DNA of 63,266 nt. Origin: Thermodesulfovibrionia bacterium (lineage in GTDB: Bacteria > Nitrospirota > Thermodesulfovibrionia > UBA6902). Of the stretch, positions 1 to 10,252 are shown piece by piece; positions within the stretch are counted from its first letter, which is position 1; every line of letters starts with the position of its first letter. The position numbers were made by a program, and so were the translations under genes. The stretch spans positions 1 through 63,266 of the forward strand of contig JAGVNU010000062.1 of assembly GCA_020053105.1 (NCBI GenBank). Direction: 5' to 3'. The notes beneath the pieces were generated by a model. That model worked only from the letters and a program-made list of their open reading frames with translations. It did no database searches and was not told the origin of the DNA.

Positions 1-192
1 GGTAAAGCTGAAAATATGAGACCCCGGGGATTTTGCTTCTATAAAATAAATGTTCTTCATTGGTCTTTATTACAACCTCTTTCTTGTTAATCTGGTTAGT
101 AACGAATCTATTTCGCTGACTGTAGAAAGCATATCACATAACGCTTCATTTGACAATGAAATGGCTGGGGTGAAGGGAATTCAAAGATGAAG
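1..192. other. Left edge, no gene recognised
   Basis: I see no convincing gene here. A short minus-strand open frame ends near 80 but has neither a good start nor a ribosome site. The right end runs into the groEL terminator. Confidence 0.4.
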
Positions 193-226
193 TAAAAAAA
201 GGGTGAGGGAACACCCTCACCCTTTT
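193..226 (-). terminator. Rho-independent terminator of groESL
   Basis: Perfect 13-bp inverted repeat (arms 197-209 and 214-226, 4-nt loop). On the minus strand it is followed by a run of seven T. It lies 27 bp past the groEL stop, so it should end the groES-groEL transcript. Confidence 0.92.
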
Positions 227-252
227 CAGGTTGCTTAAGCAGTCGGATTCTT

Positions 253-1935
<1,683 letters not shown>

Positions 1936-1938
1936 TTA

Positions 1939-2229
1939 TTATTTTTGTACAATTCCAAGAATGTCGTCTTCTTTGATTATCAGGTATTCCGTGTCATCGA
2001 TGTTTATCTTGGAACCGGAATATTTTTCGAACAGTACGATATCGCCGACTTTTACTTCCATCTTCTGGACCTTGCCGTCTTCGGTAATCTTGCCTGAACC
2101 TACTGCTACGATTTCCCCCCTCTGCGGCTTTTCTTTTGCAGTGTCGGGGATAAAGAGTCCTCCTGCGCTTTTTTCCGGCTCTTCAGAGTATTTAATCAGC
2201 ACCCTGTCTTTAAGTGGTCTTAAGTTCAT
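1939..2229 (-). CDS. groES: Co-chaperonin GroES (Hsp10)
   Basis: 96-residue GroES lid of the chaperonin chamber. MNLRPLKDRVLIKYSEEPE opens the protein, the mobile loop follows around residues 18-35 (KSAGGLFIPDTAKEKPQRG), and the ending EYLIIKEDDILGIVQK is typical. Start is supported by AAAGGAG 8-9 nt upstream. It is the first gene of the groESL operon, directly downstream of the CIRCE-bearing promoter. Confidence 0.98.
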   Translation of the reverse strand: MNLRPLKDRVLIKYSEEPEKSAGGLFIPDTAKEKPQRGEIVAVGSGKITEDGKVQKMEVKVGDIVLFEKYSGSKINIDDTEYLIIKEDDILGIVQK

Positions 2230-2293
2230 ATTCGTCTCTCCTTTCTTGTTAAGATGAAATTTCCTTTTGATGGTTAATGGTGTTGTAATGATT

Positions 2294-2320
2294 TTAGCAC
2301 TCTAAGCGAGCGAGTGCTAA
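2294..2320. promoter_or_regulatory. CIRCE operator (HrcA-binding site)
   Basis: TTAGCACTC, nine bases, GAGTGCTAA: a perfect match to the CIRCE consensus in both arms and spacer length. It lies 65-91 bp upstream of groES and overlaps the proposed -10 box, so a HrcA-type heat-shock repressor should control groESL. hrcA itself is not in the window. Confidence 0.96.
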
Positions 2321-2347
2321 TATAATATTAATCAATCACTAAAACAA
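2319..2347 (-). promoter_or_regulatory. Sigma70-type promoter of groESL
   Basis: Minus-strand TTGTTT (2342-2347), 17-bp spacer, TATATT (2319-2324). The -10 abuts the CIRCE element, the usual geometry for HrcA repression. Confidence 0.6.
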
Positions 2348-2504
2348 GGCTTCTTAATAGCAGATAATTGTCAATATCGGATATTATCGAGTGAATATTG
2401 CTTATAATCTCTAATTATCTCAGAATTGGTCATTTTATAAGAGGAATGTAATTGTTTGATTGATCGTTGATATCACGTGGGACCTTATGTATTTATTTGA
2501 TATA

Positions 2505-3182
2505 TCAATCGAATAACCGTCTGCTTCTGTTCTTAATGAAGGATTTGATCATCAGCATGCCAAATATAAAACCACCGATATGTGCAAACCATGCTATGCC
2601 GCCATGACTGGACGATCCCTGACTGATAACTCCATTTAAAACCTGGATTCCTATCCAGAAACCGATAACGATTATTGCGGGCAGTCTTACTACCTGAATA
2701 AAAAAGAAGAAAAAAACCAGAGTATGTATTTTTGCATGAGGGAACTGGAGAATATATGCCCCCAGTATTCCTGATACAGCGCCGCTTGCTCCTATCATAG
2801 GTACCGTGGACTCAGGATTTGCAAATGCATGAGCGTATGCTGCAACTATGCCGCACAACAGATAAAATATTACGAACTTTACATATCCCAGTCTGTCTTC
2901 AATATTGTTCCCGAATATCCATAAAAAAAGCATATTGGAGCCCAGGTGAAGCAGTCCTCCATGCATGAACATGGACGTAAATATGGTTAAGAATGGATGC
3001 ATTGGTTGCAGCTCATCGAAAGTTAAAATGGCATGGGGTATAGCTCCATATGCATACGCAATCCTCTGATGGTCGGATGGCGAGAGAACCTCAAATATAA
3101 ATACAGCAAGATTGGCGGTAATCAGGGCAATTGTTACAACCGGAAAATGTCGTGTAGGATTGTCGTCTTTAAAAGGGATCAT
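2505..3182 (-). CDS. Rhomboid-family intramembrane serine protease
   Basis: 225-residue polytopic membrane protein of the rhomboid family, which cleaves transmembrane substrates inside the bilayer. About six hydrophobic segments are visible. The catalytic serine is in GASG (Ser133) and the catalytic His in HIGGFIFG (His201), both in the expected helices; the loop HGGLLHLGSNMLFLWIFG near residues 74-91 matches the family's L1/helix-2 signature. The start at 3182 has only a weak ribosome site. It is transcribed away from ssrA and toward groES and forms its own unit. The substrate cannot be told. Confidence 0.9.
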   Translation of the reverse strand: MIPFKDDNPTRHFPVVTIALITANLAVFIFEVLSPSDHQRIAYAYGAIPHAILTFDELQPMHPFLTIFTSMFMHGGLLHLGSNMLFLWIFGNNIEDRLGYVKFVIFYLLCGIVAAYAHAFANPESTVPMIGASGAVSGILGAYILQFPHAKIHTLVFFFFFIQVVRLPAIIVIGFWIGIQVLNGVISQGSSSHGGIAWFAHIGGFIFGMLMIKSFIKNRSRRLFD

Positions 3183-3248
3183 TTCAGTTGACCATAACTA
3201 AACAATATTTACATTGTCAATGCAGTCTTATCTTCATGTCCTCTATGA

Positions 3249-3254
3249 TATAAT
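3249..3254 (+). promoter_or_regulatory. -10 box of ssrA
   Basis: TATAAT ends 13 bp before the tmRNA 5' end. No convincing -35 is seen at 16-18 bp; a TTGTCA at 3214-3219 is too far away. Confidence 0.5.
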
Positions 3255-3267
3255 AAAACTAGAGGCA

Positions 3268-3614
<347 letters not shown>

Positions 3615-3621
3615 CTCAAGC

Positions 3622-3707
3622 AATTGTAGGGGCGGGGTCTCCCCGCCCTTGTCTTTGCCTGAATCTTGTTTTAATATATTAGGGCGGGAAACCCCCGCCC
3701 TACAATT
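3622..3707. repeat. Paired GC-rich palindromic repeats after ssrA
   Basis: Two copies of a GTAGGGGCGGG / CCCGCCC palindrome (3622-3650 and 3681-3707) in opposite orientation, so the whole block is also an inverted repeat beginning AATTGTAGGG and ending CCCTACAATT. A third, single copy lies at 16077-16101. This is a REP/BIME-like arrangement. It could also help end ssrA transcription. Confidence 0.75.
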
Positions 3708-3834
3708 TTATTAGTCGCATCTTGATTTCATTATGCCATTGCAATTAAACTGAATTTTCGGTTATTTTAACCACTCAATAATTCATTGCTGTATAATAAT
3801 GTCATCGAATAATTTTTGTTGAAAGGTAAAGATT

Positions 3835-5055
3835 ATGGCTTATCCAAGAGTACTTGCAATGATCATGGCCGGCGGCAGAGGGGAAAGGCTTTTCCCCCTT
3901 ACATTTGAGCGCTCCAAACCGTCGGTGCCGTTCGGCGGACGGTATCGAATAGTGGATTTTGTCCTCAGCAATCTTATTAATTCGCAAATTTATTCCATCT
4001 ATCTGCTTGTACAGTACAAGTCACAGTCATTAATTGAGTATATTAGAGAAAACTGGGGACTGTCATCTGTCATGAGCAACCATTTTGTTACGGTTGTCCC
4101 GCCCCAGATGAGGTATGGTCCGGACTGGTTCCAGGGCACCGCAAATGCCGTTTTCCAGAATCTTAATCTGATCCGTCAGCACAAGCCCGAGCTTGTTATT
4201 GTCTTCGGGGCCGATCATATATACCGGATGGACATCAGGCAGATGATCGATTTTCACATGGAGCACAATGCTGACGTGTCAGTGGCTGCAATGCCGGTGC
4301 CCATTGGACAGGCCAGCGCATTCGGCATTATTGACGCGGAAGACAGCGGGAGAATAAAGGCGTTTATCGAGAAACCCCAGAATCCCCCGTCGATGCCTAA
4401 TGATCCCACAAGGGCATACTGCTCAATGGGCAATTATATTTTCAACACGGATTCACTTATTAAGGGACTTATCCAGGCTGAACGGAATAAACAGAATGAT
4501 TTTGGCAAGCATGTCATCCCAAATTTGCTGAATGACGGCGAAAAAATCTTTGCATATGATTTTGCTACGAACAAAATAGACGGCGCCAGGCTATATGAAG
4601 AGCCGGGATACTGGAGGGATGTAGGGTCAATAAAGGCCTTCTGGGACGCGCATCAGGATATGCTGGGTGAAAAGCCTGTGTTTGAAATAAATAACGAGCT
4701 CTGGCCTATCCGCCCGGCGCGCAATGAGTTGCCTGCCACAAAAATAATCGGCGGAGAGATTACAAACAGCATAATTGCCGAAGGGGTCCTGATAAATAAG
4801 TCGAAGATTTCGAATTCGGTCATCCGCCGGGGAGTAGTTATTGAAGACGGTGTCGAGATAAAGGATTCAATTATTATGGATTATGTAGTGCTGAAAAAGG
4901 GCTGTAGTCTGAACAAGACCATTGTCGATTCATTCAATATAATCGAGGAAGGCGTGCACATCGGATACGATATCAAGAAACCATACTGGCGCGCCCATCT
5001 GGACCCATCCGGGATTTCTGTCATAGCCAGTGAGAAGCAGACTGCAAGATTATAA
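3835..5055 (+). CDS. glgC: Glucose-1-phosphate adenylyltransferase (ADP-glucose pyrophosphorylase)
   Basis: 406-residue GlgC, making ADP-glucose from glucose-1-phosphate and ATP, the committed step of bacterial glycogen synthesis. The N-terminal nucleotide-binding signature is MIMAGGRGERLFPLTFERSK (residues 10-29). FGADHIYRMD (near 128) carries the metal/substrate Asp, IEKP near 184 the sugar-phosphate Lys region, and the C-terminal third is a left-handed beta-helix of hexapeptide-like repeats. Start has GAAAGG 9 nt upstream and a TATAAT at 3792-3797. No other glycogen gene is adjacent. Confidence 0.95.
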   Translation: MAYPRVLAMIMAGGRGERLFPLTFERSKPSVPFGGRYRIVDFVLSNLINSQIYSIYLLVQYKSQSLIEYIRENWGLSSVMSNHFVTVVPPQMRYGPDWFQGTANAVFQNLNLIRQHKPELVIVFGADHIYRMDIRQMIDFHMEHNADVSVAAMPVPIGQASAFGIIDAEDSGRIKAFIEKPQNPPSMPNDPTRAYCSMGNYIFNTDSLIKGLIQAERNKQNDFGKHVIPNLLNDGEKIFAYDFATNKIDGARLYEEPGYWRDVGSIKAFWDAHQDMLGEKPVFEINNELWPIRPARNELPATKIIGGEITNSIIAEGVLINKSKISNSVIRRGVVIEDGVEIKDSIIMDYVVLKKGCSLNKTIVDSFNIIEEGVHIGYDIKKPYWRAHLDPSGISVIASEKQTARL

Positions 5056-5123
5056 TATCTGATATCTCTCAACCATATTTATAAGTTATAAAAAAGTATT
5101 AATAGCGCAAGGAGTCTTATACG

Positions 5124-6236
5124 ATGAAAATGAGCAAGAAATCAGGATGCCCCGGCAGGCATGCGCCGCTGAATCCGCGGCCTGTCACCAAAGGCATGAC
5201 GGTGGACCAGTTAATTGAGAGTTCAATGTTTTCATTCAATGCAGGGACCTTCAGAAAGGCCTGTGAGCTTTTTGCGGGACATATGGCAAAGGAGAACGTA
5301 AGGACAGGCGTTTCGCTTTCCGGCGCGCTGGTCCCTGCCGGCATCGGGCGCAGCTGCCTGATCCCTCTGATAAAAGAGGGCCTGATTGACTGGATTGTGT
5401 CAACCGGCGCGAATCTGTATCACGATCTTCATTATATGCTGGGGTATGAATTCTGTGAGGGACACGCGGCTGTAGACGACGGGAAATTACGGGAAAAGGG
5501 GATCATCCGGATATATGACATTTTCATGAACTATGACGCCCTCCTGGATACGGACAATTTCGTTCGTGAAACGCTCAAGCGTGAAGCGAAGAATATTTCC
5601 GGCCCCTGCTCAAGCGCTGATATTCACGCCATCCTTGGAAGGGAAATCATAAAAATAAAACCGGAGTTGAAGGACGAGAGTCTCCTTGCTGTTGCTTATG
5701 AAGCCGGGGTGCCTATTCATACGTCATCACCCGCTGACTCAAGCATCGGAATGAACATCGCGGCATTGATGCTTGACGACAAGCCGATTCCCATGGACAC
5801 TCATTGCGATATAAATGAAGTGACCAGTTATGTCTACGACATAAAAAAACATGGCGGCAAGAGCGCGGTGCTGCTTCTGGGTGGCGGCAGCCCCAAAAAC
5901 TTTGTACTGCAGACCGAGCCGCATATACAGGAAGTGCTCGGACTCCCCGAGGAAGGGCATGATTATTTTATTCAGTTTACCGATGCTCGGCCGGACACAG
6001 GGGGGCTCAGCGGCGCAACTCCCTCTGAGGCTGTTTCATGGGGAAAGGTGGACCCGACGGCGCTTTCAAAAACAATTGTCTCTTACGGGGATTGCAGCCT
6101 CATGCTGCCTTTTTTTACCGGGTATGTTTTGAACAGAACAAAACCCCGCACAGGTCCACGTCTGCTTGAGAAACGGGAAAGTCTTGTTCAGCAGTTAAAG
6201 GGTGATTACAGGAAAATCGGGTCTTTCAGGAAATAG
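5124..6236 (+). CDS. Deoxyhypusine synthase-like protein
   Basis: 370-residue member of the deoxyhypusine synthase (DHS) family, NAD-dependent enzymes that transfer a 4-aminobutyl group from spermidine. Eukaryotic DHS modifies eIF5A; bacteria lack eIF5A, and bacterial DHS-like enzymes have been linked to homospermidine formation or unknown acceptors. Visible are the NAD-binding parts VSTGANLYHDLHY (near 95) and LLLGGGSPKNF (near 252), and near residue 305 the EAVSWGK block with the active-site Lys conserved. Length fits. It stands alone, 68 bp after glgC. A second in-frame Met at residue 3 is possible. The family is sure, the substrate unknown. Confidence 0.85.
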   Translation: MKMSKKSGCPGRHAPLNPRPVTKGMTVDQLIESSMFSFNAGTFRKACELFAGHMAKENVRTGVSLSGALVPAGIGRSCLIPLIKEGLIDWIVSTGANLYHDLHYMLGYEFCEGHAAVDDGKLREKGIIRIYDIFMNYDALLDTDNFVRETLKREAKNISGPCSSADIHAILGREIIKIKPELKDESLLAVAYEAGVPIHTSSPADSSIGMNIAALMLDDKPIPMDTHCDINEVTSYVYDIKKHGGKSAVLLLGGGSPKNFVLQTEPHIQEVLGLPEEGHDYFIQFTDARPDTGGLSGATPSEAVSWGKVDPTALSKTIVSYGDCSLMLPFFTGYVLNRTKPRTGPRLLEKRESLVQQLKGDYRKIGSFRK

Positions 6237-6244
6237 CAGAATTC

Positions 6245-7477
6245 TCAATTCGTTACCGGCACATCAATTATGACTTTTGTAAATTCCCCTTCGACGCTGT
6301 CGATTACCAGTTTGCCCCCGTGGTTCTTTATTATGCTGTGACTGATGCTCAGGCCAAGCCCTGTGCCGACATTGGAGGGTTTGGAAGAATAGAAAGGGTT
6401 CATTACCTTGCCCAGTAAGGCTTCAGGGATTCCAGCCCCTCTATCGTTAAATGATAGACGGACATACGGTTTTTTATCGATCATTATTTCTTTGCACCGG
6501 ATCTCAAGGATTTTATTCTTATGCCCCCCCGGATATTTCTGGTTCAGTGCGTATCTTGCATTGCTGATGATGTTCAAAAAGACCTGCTCAAGCTGCTGAG
6601 GCTGTGCGTTGATGCGGGGCAGATTTACAGGGATATCTATCTCAATTTTAATGCTGTCCTTTTTCAGCTGTGTTTCAGTCAGGCCGAGAGTGTCGGACAT
6701 TATATCCTGAATTCTTACAGGATTCTTCTCTTCTTTGCCTTCACGGGCGAATGAGAGAAGGCTCTTTACAATATGGGCAATGCGGTCACTTTCTTTTATG
6801 ATCCGGGCAGCTATGTCCTGCTCACTGCTGTCCGGTATGCTTTTATTCAGCAGCAGCTGGGCATAGTTCATAATGCCGTTGATGGGGTTGTTTATTTCGT
6901 GGGCAACTCCCGCAGCCAGCTCTCCCAGCGCTGCGAGCTGGCCGGCGCGTATGGTCTCCGCCTCTGCCACCCTCCGGTCATTTATCTCCTCCTTGAGAAG
7001 ATCATAGGAGGACCGAAGTTCAGAGGTACGCTCTTCCACAAGCTTGGACAGCTGCTCACGGTGTTTCCTCAGTTCCCTCTCGCTTTCTATTAATTTCCTT
7101 TCAATATCATGTTTATAAAGGGCTATCTCTACGGCCACCCGGAGCTCCCTTTCGTCAAAGGGCTTAATAATATATCCAAAGGGCGTTGTTTCTCTTACCC
7201 TGTCGATCATTTTATCATCTGAATAAGCTGTAAGATACACAACCGGAATGTTGAAACGTGACTGTATGTGCCGGGCGGCCTCGATCCCGTCCATCTGACC
7301 GTTGAGGACAATGTCCATAAGCACCAGGTCCGGCCGGTCCTCTCCGGACTTCTTTACGGCTTCCTCTCCTGTGGACACCACTGATGAAACGGTATATCCC
7401 GTCTCTTCCAGGCTGTTTTTTATACTCATGGCGGTAATGCCTTCGTCCTCGACTATCATGATGCGTTTCGTTTTCAT
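6245..7477 (-). CDS. REC-domain histidine kinase
   Basis: 410-residue cytoplasmic protein. Receiver domain at residues 1-120 with acidic pocket VEDEG, phosphoacceptor Asp55 (LVLMDIVL), YLTAYS and Lys105; coiled coil 121-175; HisKA with His193 in GVAHEINNPINGI; HATPase_c with N-box NIISNARYAL, G1 DRGAGI and G2 GTGLGLSISHS. The receiver in front of a transmitter suggests it gets phosphate or signal from another kinase, most likely the MASE3 kinase whose stop overlaps its start (TAATG at 7477). Its receiver closely resembles that of the regulator at 10173-10844, so the two are paralogues. No output domain. Confidence 0.93.
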   Translation of the reverse strand: MKTKRIMIVEDEGITAMSIKNSLEETGYTVSSVVSTGEEAVKKSGEDRPDLVLMDIVLNGQMDGIEAARHIQSRFNIPVVYLTAYSDDKMIDRVRETTPFGYIIKPFDERELRVAVEIALYKHDIERKLIESERELRKHREQLSKLVEERTSELRSSYDLLKEEINDRRVAEAETIRAGQLAALGELAAGVAHEINNPINGIMNYAQLLLNKSIPDSSEQDIAARIIKESDRIAHIVKSLLSFAREGKEEKNPVRIQDIMSDTLGLTETQLKKDSIKIEIDIPVNLPRINAQPQQLEQVFLNIISNARYALNQKYPGGHKNKILEIRCKEIMIDKKPYVRLSFNDRGAGIPEALLGKVMNPFYSSKPSNVGTGLGLSISHSIIKNHGGKLVIDSVEGEFTKVIIDVPVTN

Positions 7478-9723
7478 TAGTTATCACTCCTGAAGGTAAT
7501 GATGAATTCCGTACCCTGCTCCCGATGCAGTTCGATGTCCCCACGGATCTGTCTCACGAGGGCATTTACAATATTCAGGCCCAATGAGCCGGTGTTTCTG
7601 AAATCCAGGTCCGCGGGCAGGCCGATACCGTCATCACCGACCGTCAATTCGATCTTGCCGTTATTTTTCCTGAGAGACACAATGATCTCTCCGCTCTTGC
7701 GGTCAGGGAACGCGTACTTCAGGGAATTGGACAGGAGTTCATTGACGATGAGGCCGCAGGGGATTGAGGTGTCAAGTGGGAGGGTGATCATCTCTAACTC
7801 TTTTTTGAAATGGACCTTTCGGGCATTCACACCATATGAACCCACTATATTGTCCATCATGTCCTTAAGATAATCACTGAACACAATCCGGGCGAGATCG
7901 TCTGAACGGTAGAGTTTTTCGTGTATGAGGGCCATTGTCTTTATCCGGTTTGTACTCTCGTTAAACAGCTCTCGGTAATATTCGTCCGTCACTTTATCTG
8001 CCTGGAGTTTGAGTAAACTGGAGATCACGGTCATATTGTTCTTTACCCGGTGATGTATTTCCTGCAAAAGCACCTCTTTTTCCTGAAGAGATGACCTTAT
8101 CCTGTCTTCCATCTTCTTGCGCTCAGCAATATTGCGGGCTGCTGCAAATACGCCGATGATTTCGCCCGCCTCATTACTGTAGACCGAGGCATTATACAGT
8201 ACCGGAGTTGTATGACCGTTCCGGTTACTGATTTCCAGTTCATAATCATAGACTGTCCCTTCCCTGAAAGCCTTCTGATAACCTTCCCTGGCCTTTTCAG
8301 GTTCGATAAAATACTCTGAAAAATCAGACCCGATAAGTTCTTCTCTTGAGTACCCGGTCACCTTTTCCGTGGCGGCGTTTACATCGGTGATTTTCCCGTC
8401 GGCAGAGATTGTGACGAGGGGATCAAGACTTGCCTCAATCAGGCTTCGGTTATATGCGCCGGCCAGTTTCAGCTTTTCCTCTGCTGTCCTGCGCTCATGA
8501 ATTTCTTCCTTTAAGAGAATATTCTTTTCTTCAAGCTCAGTGGTCCTTTCCCTGATTCTTGTTTCAAGCAATTGATGGGCCTGCAGGAGCTCCTCTTCTG
8601 CTTTCTTGCGGTCCGTGACGTCTTCTCCTGAAATAAGGACGCTCTTTATCCTGCCTTCGTCGTCTTTGAGTAATGTATTATGCCAGGCTATGAGCCTCTC
8701 ATCGCCTTTCCTGGTCAAAACAGGAGTTTCAGAGTGCGTATATTGATTTACCGTATCTGATATCAGTTTCCTGAAAAAGAATCTCGCATCATTTCTGGAT
8801 CTTTCCGGCAGGACCGTATCAAACCAGTTTCTTCCGGTGATCTCTTCTTCCCTGCGCCCTAATAGCATACATCCCCTGCGATTGATGAGAACGACATTTT
8901 CATGAACATCGAGGACGGCGAGAATGGAGGCAGCCACATCAAGATATCGCTGCGCCTTTTCCTTCTGGTCCTGGAGCTGGTCCGTCAGTTTTTTATAAAC
9001 ACCAAAGGCATAGTAAATGGAAACAAGATATGCCGCTATCCGGACAGCATGCAAGTGCCACCACCCTGCGTCCCACAGGCCTGAGAAATAAAACAATATG
9101 CCGGCAACGCCGAACAGGTATGAATTAATGGAAAACAGGAGCGAATCAAAGGCCCTGTCCCGGATATAGTTTTTGATAAACCACACAGCCGCGGCAATAA
9201 AGAGAAGCCCCCCTGAAAGATTTATCAAAAGGGCCGACTGTGTAAAGCCGCCCCCTTCCAATAACATGGCCGGCATGTAATCGGGCAATCCAATTGATAA
9301 GAACCCTAACAGTAATGTCGTGATTAATGCGGCCCTCGGCAGGAGGGACAAATATCGTGCCGGAATTTTCTGTTCCGGCACCCAGACCATGGCGAAAAAA
9401 AGACCGCCTGTGAATATGGCAATGCTATGGAGCCAGACAAAAGCTTCCCCCGGAGCAACAAGTGAATGAAATAAATCCAGCATCCCCATCCCGGTCAGAC
9501 CGCAGGTTATCCAGATATAAAAAAAACTGAGCTGATGATTTATTCTGATTTGCAGGATCAATGAAGCCAGCAGTAACGCGCATACAGCGCCTATAACTTC
9601 CAAGGAGGAATGGAGGTCTGTGTGGAACCAGTAAGTTCCGGGAAAGAATATATGAGAGAGATTGCCTGCCAGGAGGAAAATTGCGCCGAAGATTATCAGG
9701 GATATTTTGATGAAATATTTCAT
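7477..9723 (-). CDS. MASE3-PAS-PAS membrane sensor histidine kinase
   Basis: 748 residues. The first ~235 residues are a multi-helix membrane sensor matching MASE3 (GNLSHIFFPGTYWFHTDLHS, then GMLDLFHSLVAPGEAFVWLHS). Two PAS domains follow (about 255-370 and 425-540) joined by a coiled coil, then a HisKA_2-type dimerisation domain with EIHHRVKNNMTVISSLL (His near 557) and an HATPase_c domain (GDDGIGLP, GSLGLNIV). HisKA_2 kinases commonly phosphorylate separate receivers. The partner is probably the REC-kinase that starts at its stop codon. It overlaps the upstream NifU-like gene by ATGA, so all three are translationally coupled. Ligand unknown. Confidence 0.92.
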   Translation of the reverse strand: MKYFIKISLIIFGAIFLLAGNLSHIFFPGTYWFHTDLHSSLEVIGAVCALLLASLILQIRINHQLSFFYIWITCGLTGMGMLDLFHSLVAPGEAFVWLHSIAIFTGGLFFAMVWVPEQKIPARYLSLLPRAALITTLLLGFLSIGLPDYMPAMLLEGGGFTQSALLINLSGGLLFIAAAVWFIKNYIRDRAFDSLLFSINSYLFGVAGILFYFSGLWDAGWWHLHAVRIAAYLVSIYYAFGVYKKLTDQLQDQKEKAQRYLDVAASILAVLDVHENVVLINRRGCMLLGRREEEITGRNWFDTVLPERSRNDARFFFRKLISDTVNQYTHSETPVLTRKGDERLIAWHNTLLKDDEGRIKSVLISGEDVTDRKKAEEELLQAHQLLETRIRERTTELEEKNILLKEEIHERRTAEEKLKLAGAYNRSLIEASLDPLVTISADGKITDVNAATEKVTGYSREELIGSDFSEYFIEPEKAREGYQKAFREGTVYDYELEISNRNGHTTPVLYNASVYSNEAGEIIGVFAAARNIAERKKMEDRIRSSLQEKEVLLQEIHHRVKNNMTVISSLLKLQADKVTDEYYRELFNESTNRIKTMALIHEKLYRSDDLARIVFSDYLKDMMDNIVGSYGVNARKVHFKKELEMITLPLDTSIPCGLIVNELLSNSLKYAFPDRKSGEIIVSLRKNNGKIELTVGDDGIGLPADLDFRNTGSLGLNIVNALVRQIRGDIELHREQGTEFIITFRSDN

Positions 9724-9941
9724 TTTCGGACCAGTTTGACATCGGGCAATCTTTCTTTGAAGGCAACTCCGATGCAGTCTGTTTCACATTTGATGCAGGA
9801 GCCGACAGCGCGGATGACTACCTCGTTTCCCCGGATGCTGACCAGTTCAACAGAACTGTCATGCGGTTCCAGAAGCCAGTTTAAATTATGCAGAATTTCC
9901 CGGACCTGCTTTTCCATGCGTCGTATCCTTTCAGGTATCAT
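9720..9941 (-). CDS. NifU C-terminal-domain-like small protein
   Basis: 73-residue protein resembling the NifU/NFU C-terminal domain, which carries Fe-S clusters on a CxxC. Seen: VELVSIRGNEVVIRAVG, then CIKC (Cys49, Cys52) plus Cys56, then FKERLPDVKLV, the layout of the NFU fold. The usual GACSGCP is replaced by GSCIKCETDC, so a cluster-scaffold function is uncertain and a redox- or metal-sensing role is possible. It is the first gene of a coupled operon with two kinases (4-bp overlap with the MASE3 kinase), not with isc/suf genes. Start chosen at 9941, the only ATG before the domain. Confidence 0.72.
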   Translation of the reverse strand: MIPERIRRMEKQVREILHNLNWLLEPHDSSVELVSIRGNEVVIRAVGSCIKCETDCIGVAFKERLPDVKLVRK

Positions 9942-10012
9942 TCCGGAAATAATCAGAATAAGTTATAAAGCAGTTATTCAAGGGACCGGCATTTATTTAT
10001 GAGTCCAGGCTG

Positions 10013-10252
10013 TCAAATATTATAATGCTTATAAATCTCCAGCCTCGCCGGACAATTGCAATAATAGGCGGAATATCCGAACGACATCCTGTAATTACAT
10101 ATATTATTTAGGTCCGGTTTGATAAAAAGCAGGTTGTGATCAATCAGGCGATCAACTTCACAGAGACAGTTTTTATCGCCGGTCAGACAGGAAAAATTGC
10201 TTCTGCACTGATTGGCCTGATTTAAGATGTTTGTATCCAGTTTCAGATTCAT
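10013..10252 (-). CDS. Small Cys-rich protein, function unknown
   Basis: 79 residues with seven cysteines (16, 22, 29, 31, 52, 65, 67) and a C-terminal block FGYSAYYCNCPARLEIYKHY. The CxC and CNCP groups suggest metal or Fe-S binding. I do not recognise a named family. It overlaps the 3' end of the response-regulator gene by 80 bp in another frame. The regulator's tail in that overlap looks random while this frame looks protein-like, so I take this gene as real and the regulator's tail as decay. The ribosome site (CTGGGATT) is weak. Confidence 0.55.
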   Translation of the reverse strand: MNLKLDTNILNQANQCRSNFSCLTGDKNCLCEVDRLIDHNLLFIKPDLNNICNYRMSFGYSAYYCNCPARLEIYKHYNI

